Below are positions 23,377 to 31,036 of a DNA stretch of 45,013 nt, one piece after another (the stretch's first letter is position 1; every line of letters begins with the position of its first letter). The position numbers were made by a program, and so were the translations under genes. The notes beneath the pieces were generated by a model. That model was not told the origin of the DNA and did not search any database. It saw only the letters and a program-made list of their open reading frames with translations. This stretch comes from Clostridiales bacterium (GTDB taxonomy: Bacteria > Bacillota > Clostridia > Oscillospirales > Acutalibacteraceae), in the NCBI GenBank assembly GCA_019422525.1, contig JAHZDE010000014.1, forward strand, positions 1-45,013. The letters are read 5' to 3'.

Positions 23377-25187
23377 GCACCATGATTCAGTATGTTTTAT
23401 ACCTTGCCATTCTGGTCGTTTTGGCAATTCCGCTGGGCGCATACATAAAAAACGTCATGAGCGGAGAGAAAACTTTTTTGTCCAAAGTTCTGACACCGTG
23501 CGAAAACCTGATTTACAAGGTTATGCGTGTAGACAGAGAAGAACAGATGACATGGAAAAAATATGCGGTAAGTGTAATGATTTTTTCCGGTATCGGGCTT
23601 GTTTTTCTGTTCCTGCTTCAACTTCTGCAAGGAGTTCTTCCCGGAAACCCGCAGAATCTTTCCGGTGTGAAATGGGATTTGGCATTTAACACTTCTGCAA
23701 GTTTCATTACCAATACAAACTGGCAGGCATATTCCGGTGAATCCACATTGAGTTATCTCACTCAGGCTTTAGGTCTGACTGTTCAGAACTTTGTTTCCGC
23801 AGCTACAGGTATCGCCGTTCTATTTGCATTGATCCGTGGCTTTATCAAGGTGAAATCCTCCGGGTTGGGAAGCTTTTGGGTGGACTTGACCCGCATTGTG
23901 GTTCACATCCTGCTCCCGCTGAATCTGGTCATTTCTCTGTTGCTGGTAGGCGGCGGCGTGATTCAGAACCTGAAAAGTGCAGAAACAGTATCCCTTGTAG
24001 AACCGATTGCCGTCAGTGCAGAAGGCGAAATCCTTGAGAATGCGGTAATTGACTTAGACACCGAAACCGTCACTGTAGATGGCGAAATCGTTTCAAATGC
24101 ACAGATCGTCACCGAGCAGTTCGTACCAATGGGTCCTGCGGCCAGCCAGGTCGCAATCAAACAGACCGGCACCAACGGCGGCGGTTATATGGGCGTCAAC
24201 TCCGCACATCCTTTGGAAAATCCCAATGCCTTTACCAATCTGATCGAAATGATTTCCATTCTACTGATTCCGGCGGCACTTTGTTTCACATTCGGTTCTG
24301 CGGTAAAGAACAAGAGGCAGGGTATTGCAATCTTTATGGCAATGTTTCTCTGCCTGGTTGTTGCCTTGGGCTGCATCGCCGTTACTGAACAGGTTGGAAC
24401 ATCCCAGCTTGCACAAAACGGCGCAGTCAATATGTCAATGGCAGAACAGGCGGGCGGCAATATGGAGGGCAAGGAAACTCGCTTCGGCATTGCAGCGTCC
24501 TCTACCTGGGCAGCCTTCACCACAGCAGCTTCTAACGGCTCTGTAAATTCCATGCATGACAGCTACACACCGCTTGCCGGTATGGTGACTATGCTGCTGA
24601 TGCAGCTTGGCGAGGTTATTTTCGGCGGCGTGGGCTGCGGCCTTTACGGTATGCTTGCTTTTGCCATTCTGGCGGTGTTTATTGCCGGTCTGATGGTAGG
24701 CCGCACTCCGGAATTCCTTGGAAAGAAAATTGAGCCTTATGAGATGAAATGGTCGGTACTGGTTTGCCTTGCAACGCCCATTGCAATTCTGGTCGGCAGC
24801 GGTCTTGCCGCTGTAGTACCCTCTGTCATGGATAGCCTGCATAACGGCGGTGCCCACGGTTTCTCTGAAATGCTGTATGCCTACTCATCCTGTGGCGGCA
24901 ATAACGGCTCTGCCTTTGCCGGTTTCAATGCGAATACCGTATTTCTGAATGTAAGCCTGGGGCTGATGATGCTCTTTGCCCGGTTTCTGCCCATCATCGG
25001 CACACTTGCAATCGCAGGCAGCCTGGCTGGGAAAAAGAAAATTGCCACGACTGCGGGCACCTTGTCTACCACAAATGGAATGTTTGTTTTCCTGCTGATT
25101 GTTGTGGTATTGCTGATCGGTGCGCTGAGCTTCTTCCCGGCGCTTGCCCTTGGTCCGCTTGCTGAGTTCTTTGGCAGCATTGCGTAA
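23373..25187 (+). CDS. kdpA: KdpA, potassium-translocating subunit
   Basis: A 604-aa polytopic membrane protein. The four selectivity-filter loops are visible: NTNWQAYSGE (about 110), GTNGGGYMGVNSAHP (about 265), AASNGSVNSMHDSY (about 385) and SCGGNNGSAFAG (about 507). It is longer than the E. coli protein (557). Much of the difference is an insert at about residues 201-250, between GVIQNL and FVPMGPAASQ, rich in Glu, Asp, Ile and Val. KdpA binds K+ and works with KdpB, KdpC and KdpF as a high-affinity ATP-driven pump under potassium limitation. It is followed 15 bases later by kdpB. Confidence 0.97.
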   Translation: MSTMIQYVLYLAILVVLAIPLGAYIKNVMSGEKTFLSKVLTPCENLIYKVMRVDREEQMTWKKYAVSVMIFSGIGLVFLFLLQLLQGVLPGNPQNLSGVKWDLAFNTSASFITNTNWQAYSGESTLSYLTQALGLTVQNFVSAATGIAVLFALIRGFIKVKSSGLGSFWVDLTRIVVHILLPLNLVISLLLVGGGVIQNLKSAETVSLVEPIAVSAEGEILENAVIDLDTETVTVDGEIVSNAQIVTEQFVPMGPAASQVAIKQTGTNGGGYMGVNSAHPLENPNAFTNLIEMISILLIPAALCFTFGSAVKNKRQGIAIFMAMFLCLVVALGCIAVTEQVGTSQLAQNGAVNMSMAEQAGGNMEGKETRFGIAASSTWAAFTTAASNGSVNSMHDSYTPLAGMVTMLLMQLGEVIFGGVGCGLYGMLAFAILAVFIAGLMVGRTPEFLGKKIEPYEMKWSVLVCLATPIAILVGSGLAAVVPSVMDSLHNGGAHGFSEMLYAYSSCGGNNGSAFAGFNANTVFLNVSLGLMMLFARFLPIIGTLAIAGSLAGKKKIATTAGTLSTTNGMFVFLLIVVVLLIGALSFFPALALGPLAEFFGSIA

Positions 25188-25202
25188 AGGAGGTTTACAG
25201 AT

Positions 25203-27272
25203 ATGCGTACAAAACAGAAAAGCGCTTTTGCCGACCGGAAAATGCTCGGCAGGGCAATGAAAGATTCTTTTGTGAAATTAAGTCCGAAAACACAGGCAAA
25301 AAACCCGGTTATGTTTCTGGTTTTTGTGAGTGCGATCTTGACCAGTATCCTTTGGGTGGTATCCCTGTTCGGGTTAAAAGACGCTCCAAGCGGATATACA
25401 CTGGCGATTGCCATTATCCTTTGGTTTACCGTGCTATTTGCCAATTTTGCCGAGGCCATTGCAGAAGGCCGTGGTAAAGCGCAGGCAGATTCTCTCCGGG
25501 CATCCCGAAAGGATGTGGACGCACATAAAATTCCCTCCGTATCGCAGAAGGACAGCGTGACTGTGGTTCCATCCGCCCTACTGAAAAAAGGGGAACTGGT
25601 GATTGTCAAAGCAGGAGAGCAGATTCCGGCAGACGGCGAAGTCATAGAAGGTGCGGCATCTGTGGATGAAAGCGCCATCACCGGCGAATCTGCTCCCGTA
25701 ATTCGTGAGGCAGGCGGCGACCGCAGCGCTGTAACCGGCGGCACCACTGTACTGTCGGACTGGATTGTTGTCAGAGTGACCAACGAAGCCGGAGAAAGCT
25801 TTCTGGACAAGATGATTGCGATGGTAGAAGGTGCTGCCCGAAAAAAAACGCCCAACGAAATTGCTTTGCAGATTTTTCTGGTAGCCTTGGCCATTATCTT
25901 TATCTTGGTGACAGTCTCTCTCTACACTTATTCCATTTTTTCTGCAAAGCTGGCGGGAATTGAGAATCCCACCTCTGTAACAACTCTGGTAGCGCTGTTG
26001 GTGTGCCTTGCGCCTACTACCATTGGTGCCTTGCTTTCTGCCATCGGTATTGCCGGCATGTCCAGACTGAACCAGGCAAATGTTCTGGCCATGAGTGGAC
26101 GTGCCATTGAAGCCGCCGGTGATGTAGACATTCTGATGCTTGACAAAACCGGAACAATCACCCTGGGCAATCGGCAGGCATCGGAGTTCATTCCGGTAGA
26201 TGGTGTTGATATTCAGGAACTGGCGGACGCCGCTCAGCTTTCTTCTCTGGCCGATGAAACCCCTGAGGGCAGAAGCGTTGTTGTGCTGGCAAAGGAGCAG
26301 TTTGGAATTCGTGGCAGAAGCCTTCAGGACAAGAATATGCACTTTGTCCCATTTACTGCCGTGACTCGTATGAGCGGCGTCGACTTTGACGGCAACGAAA
26401 TCCGAAAAGGCGCAGCAGATGCCATGCAGAGTTATGTGACCCATGCAGGCGGAATGTATTCTCCAGACTGTGATCGAGTTGTCAAATCTATTGCGTCCAA
26501 GGGCGGCACACCTTTAGTTGTGGCTAAGAACCACAAGATTCTCGGCGTTATCTATTTGAAGGATATTATCAAGCAGGGTGTGAAGGAGAAATTCGCAGAT
26601 CTGAGGAAAATGGGCATCAAGACCATTATGATCACCGGCGACAATCCGATTACTGCTGCGGCCATTGCTGCCGAGGCCGGTGTGGATGACTTCCTTGCGG
26701 AAGCAACGCCGGAAGGAAAGCTGGCAATGATTCGTGATTTTCAGGCCAAGGGTCATTTGGTCGCCATGACAGGCGACGGCACCAACGACGCTCCGGCTTT
26801 GGCACAAGCAGATGTTGCAGTTGCCATGAACAGCGGCACACAAGCAGCAAAAGAAGCAGGCAACATGGTGGATTTGGACTCTTCACCCACAAAACTGATC
26901 GACATTGTGCGCATCGGCAAACAGCTTTTGATGACACGAGGCAGCCTGACTACCTTCTCCATTGCCAACGATGTGGCAAAATACTTTGCCATTATTCCGG
27001 CGCTGTTTATGGGACTTTATCCGGGACTGTCTGCTCTGAATATTATGGGGCTGCATTCCCCGCAAAGCGCTGTCCTCTCTGCGATTATTTATAATGCGCT
27101 CATCATTATTGCGCTCATTCCGTTGGCGCTAAAAGGTGTGAAATATCGTGAAGTTGCTGCCGGAAAGCTGCTGTCACGGAACCTGCTTGTTTATGGTCTG
27201 GGCGGTCTGGCGGCTCCCTTTATCTTTGTAAAACTGATTGATGTTCTGCTGGTGTTTACCGGCTTGGTATAA
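25203..27272 (+). CDS. kdpB: KdpB, P-type ATPase subunit
   Basis: A 689-aa P-type ATPase. Motifs: actuator loop AITGESAPV (the Ser of TGES is the inhibitory phosphorylation site in E. coli), phosphorylation site LDKTGTITLGN near residue 313, nucleotide-domain segment KGAADAMQ, hinge MITGDNPITAAAIA and MTGDGTNDAPALAQADV. Membrane helices lie at both ends. Length is normal for the family. It starts with AGGAGG 9 bases upstream and is followed 14 bases later by kdpC. Confidence 0.98.
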   Translation: MRTKQKSAFADRKMLGRAMKDSFVKLSPKTQAKNPVMFLVFVSAILTSILWVVSLFGLKDAPSGYTLAIAIILWFTVLFANFAEAIAEGRGKAQADSLRASRKDVDAHKIPSVSQKDSVTVVPSALLKKGELVIVKAGEQIPADGEVIEGAASVDESAITGESAPVIREAGGDRSAVTGGTTVLSDWIVVRVTNEAGESFLDKMIAMVEGAARKKTPNEIALQIFLVALAIIFILVTVSLYTYSIFSAKLAGIENPTSVTTLVALLVCLAPTTIGALLSAIGIAGMSRLNQANVLAMSGRAIEAAGDVDILMLDKTGTITLGNRQASEFIPVDGVDIQELADAAQLSSLADETPEGRSVVVLAKEQFGIRGRSLQDKNMHFVPFTAVTRMSGVDFDGNEIRKGAADAMQSYVTHAGGMYSPDCDRVVKSIASKGGTPLVVAKNHKILGVIYLKDIIKQGVKEKFADLRKMGIKTIMITGDNPITAAAIAAEAGVDDFLAEATPEGKLAMIRDFQAKGHLVAMTGDGTNDAPALAQADVAVAMNSGTQAAKEAGNMVDLDSSPTKLIDIVRIGKQLLMTRGSLTTFSIANDVAKYFAIIPALFMGLYPGLSALNIMGLHSPQSAVLSAIIYNALIIIALIPLALKGVKYREVAAGKLLSRNLLVYGLGGLAAPFIFVKLIDVLLVFTGLV

Positions 27273-27286
27273 GGAGGGGATCTATC

Positions 27287-27895
27287 ATGAAAACAATAAA
27301 AAGTGTATTACCAAAGGCAGGTATGATCTTTCTAATCTTTACTCTGCTGTGCGGCGTGATCTATACGGGTGTTGTCACAGGAATTGCTCAGCTTATTTTC
27401 TCGGATCATGCCAATGGAAGTATCATTGAAGTAGATGGGAAAAAATATGGCTGTGAATTACTTGGGCAGCAATATACAGATGAAGCCCATATGTGGGGGC
27501 GCATTATGAATATTGATGTTTCAACCTACAAGGACGAAAACGGAAAGGCGCTGATGTATGCCGCCCCATCTAACATCTCTCCGGCAAGTGAGGAATATGC
27601 ACAGCTTGTGGCAGAACGTGTAGAAAAGCTCCGGGCTGCCGACCCGGATATGAATGAAACAGCTGTTCCGGTGGATCTTGTTACTTGTTCCGGCAGTGGG
27701 CTTGATCCCCATATTTCCCCGGCAGCAGCGGAGTATCAGGTAGCACGTATTGCAAAAGCGAATGATATGACCGAAGATGAAGTGCGTGAGATCATCCAAA
27801 ACTGCACCGACGGTCGATTCCTTGGCATCTTTGGTGAAGAGACCGTCAATGTGCTGAAAGTCAATCTGATGCTGGACGGTATTCTGGAGGGGTGA
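27287..27895 (+). CDS. kdpC: KdpC, periplasm-facing subunit
   Basis: A 202-aa protein with one N-terminal membrane helix (about 10-34). It has the family motifs LLGQQYTDEAHMWGR, the region YAAPSNISPASEEYAQ, and VTCSGSGLDPHISPAAAEYQ followed by VARIAKAN. KdpC assembles with KdpA and KdpB and raises ATP affinity. An AGGAGG-like site precedes the start. The CBS-pair gene follows after one base, so all four kdp structural genes and the CBS gene are one transcript. Confidence 0.97.
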   Translation: MKTIKSVLPKAGMIFLIFTLLCGVIYTGVVTGIAQLIFSDHANGSIIEVDGKKYGCELLGQQYTDEAHMWGRIMNIDVSTYKDENGKALMYAAPSNISPASEEYAQLVAERVEKLRAADPDMNETAVPVDLVTCSGSGLDPHISPAAAEYQVARIAKANDMTEDEVREIIQNCTDGRFLGIFGEETVNVLKVNLMLDGILEG

Positions 27896-27896
27896 A

Positions 27897-28307
27897 ATGA
27901 ACATAGCTAAAATCATGATTCCCAAAATCTCCACTGTATTTCTTCATGAAAAGGATACGATTCGTCAGGGATTGGAACGGTTTATGGTACATGGCTATAC
28001 CGCTGTCCCGGTACTGAATGATCAGGAACAGTATATTGGAAGCGTGACGGAGGGAGATTTCCTCCGCCACCTTCTTGTTTGCCAGACAACAGACTTGAAA
28101 GTACAGGAGGGATACCGACTTGGCAGCATTGTTCGCAGAAATTTTTGCCCTGCGTTACAAATAGATGCAGATTTCGAGCAGGTTGTAACTTCAATGCTGA
28201 ATCAGAATTTTGTCCCCATCGTTGATGGCCGGAATGTTCTATGCGGGATTCTGACAAGGAAACGGCTGATTGAATTTCTGGCACAAGATCGTGATAAAAA
28301 AGAATAA
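27897..28307 (+). CDS. CBS-pair protein of the Kdp locus
   Basis: A 136-aa protein made almost wholly of two CBS motifs (TIRQGLERFMVHGYTAVPVL...YIGSVTEGDFLRHLL and FEQVVTSMLNQNFVPIVDG...LCGILTRKRLIEFL). CBS pairs bind adenine nucleotides (ATP, AMP or c-di-AMP) and switch transporters on or off. The gene begins one base after the kdpC stop, with GGAGG overlapping the end of kdpC. It is not part of standard kdp operons, so it is probably a nucleotide-sensing regulator of the pump or of the Ktr channel; the ligand is unknown. Confidence 0.88.
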   Translation: MNIAKIMIPKISTVFLHEKDTIRQGLERFMVHGYTAVPVLNDQEQYIGSVTEGDFLRHLLVCQTTDLKVQEGYRLGSIVRRNFCPALQIDADFEQVVTSMLNQNFVPIVDGRNVLCGILTRKRLIEFLAQDRDKKE

Positions 28308-28358
28308 GTCCTGCATCTTTAGACGGCCTTAATACATATACGCATTCTCTTTTACCTT

Positions 28359-28396
28359 CTTTACGCCCTTTGATTTATGATTAAGGGCACATAAAG
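28359..28396 (+). repeat. Inverted repeat in the leader of the ktrB gene
   Basis: GCCCTT (28365-28370) pairs with AAGGGC (28383-28388), and outside that CTTTA pairs with TAAAG with a small internal loop. It fills the 112-base gap between the CBS gene and ktrB. No T-run follows, so it may be a leader structure or an operator. I see no riboswitch that I could name. Confidence 0.4.
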
Positions 28397-28419
28397 GGGT
28401 ATAAAGGAGGATTGCAGTT

Positions 28420-29751
28420 ATGGGAGTAGTGTTGTTAAAAAGGAAGTTGACTTCGTTTCAAATTATCATCCTCGGGTTTTCCGGTGTGATCCTTTTCGGC
28501 ACCTTCCTTTTAATGCTACCGTTTTCCAGTCGCAGCGGACTGGCAACGCCTTTCTCGGATGCATTGTTTACTTCTACCTCAGCAGTTTGTGTAACCGGAC
28601 TCATTATACATGATACGGCAACATACTGGTCGGGCTTCGGTCAGCTTGTTATTTTACTGCTGATTCAGATTGGAGGCATGGGGGTTATTACCGTGGCCGC
28701 ATCCTTTGCAATGATTTCCGGGCGGAAGATTTCTTTGATGCAGCGCAGTACCATGCAGGAGGCGATTTCAGCGCCAAAGGTAGGAGGAATCGTTCGCCTG
28801 ACCGGCTTTATCGTCAGGGTGACATTGGTGATGGAACTGCTGTGTGCAGCCGTGATGGCACCGGTGTTTTGCCGTGATTTCGGGAAAATTGGCCTTTGGA
28901 TGGCACTGTTTCATTCCGTGTCCGCTTTTTGCAACGCAGGCTTTGATCTGTTGGGTGTGCGCACTCCCTTTTCCTCCCTGACCAGCTATGCAGCGAATCC
29001 AGTCATAAACTTTACGATTATGTTCTTGATTGTGTTTGGCGGCATTGGCTTTCTGACTTGGGATGATATTCGGACAAATCGATTGCATTTGCGCAAATAT
29101 CGGATGCAGAGCAAGGTGATTCTTTGTACCACAGCGGTTTTATTGATCGCTCCGGCAATGTACTTTTATTTTTTTGAGTTTGCTGATCTTCCCCGAAAGG
29201 AACGGCTTTTATCTTCTCTTTTTCAAGCCGTGACACCACGAACGGCGGGTTTTAATACGGTGGAATTAACGGATTTAAGTGAGGCCGGACAATTTATCAC
29301 CATTGCGCTGATGCTGATCGGCGGTAGTCCCGGGTCTACCGCAGGCGGTTTGAAAACAACAACCATTGCTGTTTTGCTTACTACTGCAATTTCCACCTTT
29401 CGGCGCAGAGAAAATGCAAACCTCTTTGGACGTCGCATCGATGATGATGTCGTAAAAAATGCAGCGACAATTTCGCTTATGTATATCACGCTATGTTGTA
29501 CCGGTGGCCTTATCATCAGCGTTTCCGAAGGACTTCCCATGCTTACCTGCCTTTTTGAAACTGCCTCGGCTGTTGGCACAGTCGGCCTGTCCCTGGGAAT
29601 TACGCCGGAACTGAATCTGCTCTCACGGAGTGTTTTGATTCTGCTGATGTTTTTTGGACGAGTCGGTGGCCTTACATTGATTTTTGCGGCCTTGTCCAGT
29701 GCACAAAAGAAAGTTTCAAAACTACCAAAGGAAAAAATAACAGTAGGATAA
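28420..29751 (+). CDS. ktrB: KtrB/TrkH-family potassium channel subunit
   Basis: A 443-aa membrane protein with the four filter-like loops of the TrkH/KtrB superfamily (TSAVCVTGL, VSAFCNAGF, VTPRTAGFN, ASAVGTVGLS) and the gating-loop region SPGSTAGGLKTTT. The length is that of KtrB rather than TrkH. It moves K+ (often Na+-coupled) and needs the cytosolic KtrA ring. AGGAGG precedes the ATG. ktrA follows after 10 bases, so the pair is an operon. Confidence 0.95.
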   Translation: MGVVLLKRKLTSFQIIILGFSGVILFGTFLLMLPFSSRSGLATPFSDALFTSTSAVCVTGLIIHDTATYWSGFGQLVILLLIQIGGMGVITVAASFAMISGRKISLMQRSTMQEAISAPKVGGIVRLTGFIVRVTLVMELLCAAVMAPVFCRDFGKIGLWMALFHSVSAFCNAGFDLLGVRTPFSSLTSYAANPVINFTIMFLIVFGGIGFLTWDDIRTNRLHLRKYRMQSKVILCTTAVLLIAPAMYFYFFEFADLPRKERLLSSLFQAVTPRTAGFNTVELTDLSEAGQFITIALMLIGGSPGSTAGGLKTTTIAVLLTTAISTFRRRENANLFGRRIDDDVVKNAATISLMYITLCCTGGLIISVSEGLPMLTCLFETASAVGTVGLSLGITPELNLLSRSVLILLMFFGRVGGLTLIFAALSSAQKKVSKLPKEKITVG

Positions 29752-29761
29752 AGGAGACATT

Positions 29762-30409
29762 ATGAAATCAATTCTTCTAATTGGTCTGGGGCGATTTGGA
29801 AAGCATATTGCCCTGCACTTAAATCATTTGGGTCATCAAGTGATGGCGGTAGATACTTCGGAGGAACGTGTAGAGGCTGTTCTGCCCCTTGTTACCAATG
29901 CACAGATTGGAGACAGTACGAATGCCGATTTCTTGGAATCTCTCGGTGTTCGCAACTATGATGTATGCATTGTGGCCATTGGCAACAACTTTCAAAGTTC
30001 TTTGGAAACAACTTCTCTGCTCAGTGAATTAGGAGCGAGGTTTGTAGTTTCCAGAGCTGCAACGGATGTTCAGGAAAAATTTTTGCTGCGTAACGGTGCA
30101 AATGAAGTAGTCTACCCGGAAAAACAGCTCGCAAAGTGGACAGCAATCCGTTACAGTGCGGATCACATTCTCGATTACATAGAACTGGATGAAAATCATG
30201 CCATGTTTGAGATTCCCATTCCCAAAGATTGGGCGGACCATTCGATTGGAGAGCTTGATATTCGCAAAAAATTCAATATTAACATTATGGGAATCAAGAA
30301 AAGCGGCAAGCTGGAGTTATCTATTTCTTCAGACACATTGCTGAAAGCAGGAGATACCATGTTGGCGTTGGGAAGTAACAGAAATTTGCAAAAGTGCTTT
30401 CATACTTAA
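29762..30409 (+). CDS. ktrA: KtrA/TrkA-type RCK regulatory subunit
   Basis: A 215-aa protein with an RCK N domain: nucleotide-binding GLGRFGKHIA (8-17), VMAVDTSEERV (the Asp that holds the ribose), then NAQIGDSTN and a Rossmann core. A C-terminal RCK_C domain runs from about 135 (MFEIPIPKDW...LKAGDTMLALGS). KtrA binds ATP/ADP, and RCK_C domains of this group often bind c-di-AMP; the ring gates KtrB. It sits directly after ktrB in the Kdp locus. Confidence 0.95.
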   Translation: MKSILLIGLGRFGKHIALHLNHLGHQVMAVDTSEERVEAVLPLVTNAQIGDSTNADFLESLGVRNYDVCIVAIGNNFQSSLETTSLLSELGARFVVSRAATDVQEKFLLRNGANEVVYPEKQLAKWTAIRYSADHILDYIELDENHAMFEIPIPKDWADHSIGELDIRKKFNINIMGIKKSGKLELSISSDTLLKAGDTMLALGSNRNLQKCFHT

Positions 30410-30445
30410 TTTCAAGAAAAATCAAAGGAATTGGGGGGTGAATCC

Positions 30446-30964
30446 ATGCAGGATGTTATTTTACTTGTAAGTACATCAGCTATATTTATTTTGGGGTATT
30501 TTCTGATGAAAAAACTGGATGTTTTTCTGGAAAACAATTGGAATAGGCAAGAAACTGCTCTGACTTACGGCGAAAACAGCCTTCGAATTGGTTTTTCCAA
30601 CCCATTCATGGCGGGCGGTCTCGCAGATGCTTTCGAGACTTACGGAAAGCAGCATCCAGATGTCTCTATCCATATTTTCAGCGGAGAAGAAAGTGAATTG
30701 TGCAGAGAGCTGGAAACACACAAATTGGACATCATTTTTTTACCAGAGAATACAGACATATCAAAAGAAACTCATTATAATGCACGGATGGTGCTTCTTC
30801 GTTGCGCCCCGGTTGTGATGAAATATGCTGCCTTGCCCATTGCGCCGATTACCCGGAATCAAATCACACAAATAGCACTATGGAGGGATTCCCAAAAATC
30901 ACCTGTCGTCGATTTTTTCATTGGATGCCTGAACAAATTTGCCGTGGATCAGTCGCAGTTGTAG
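30446..30964 (+). CDS. Membrane-anchored protein with a LysR effector-domain-like region
   Basis: A 172-aa protein from the ATG at 30446, which has GGGGGTGA before it (an upstream TTG at 30431 is less likely). Residues 3-21 form a membrane helix. From about 47 the sequence reads LRIGFSNPFMAGGLADAFET, then VSIHIFSGEESELCREL and KLDIIFLP. That is the pattern of the small-molecule domain of LysR regulators (periplasmic-binding fold), but no helix-turn-helix is present. It is placed between ktrA and kdpD with kdpD's promoter inside its end. It may sense a ligand for KdpD; the function is inferred from position only. Confidence 0.7.
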   Translation: MQDVILLVSTSAIFILGYFLMKKLDVFLENNWNRQETALTYGENSLRIGFSNPFMAGGLADAFETYGKQHPDVSIHIFSGEESELCRELETHKLDIIFLPENTDISKETHYNARMVLLRCAPVVMKYAALPIAPITRNQITQIALWRDSQKSPVVDFFIGCLNKFAVDQSQL

Positions 30965-30987
30965 GCTTTGACGTCGTGTGTTATAAT
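30959..30987 (+). promoter_or_regulatory. Promoter of kdpDE
   Basis: TTGTAG (30959-30964), a 17-base spacer and a perfect TATAAT (30982-30987) lie at the end of the preceding gene. Transcription would start near 30994, about 43 bases before kdpD, allowing the sensor and regulator to be made independently of the pump genes. Confidence 0.6.
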
Positions 30988-31036
30988 ATTGAAGAAAGGA
31001 ATCGCTTTTATTTGAGTGACAGATAGAAGGGTTAAA

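Noticed and set aside
24881..25894. A 337-codon minus-strand ORF across kdpA/kdpB
   Set aside because: Antisense shadow of kdpA and kdpB, which have intact motifs.
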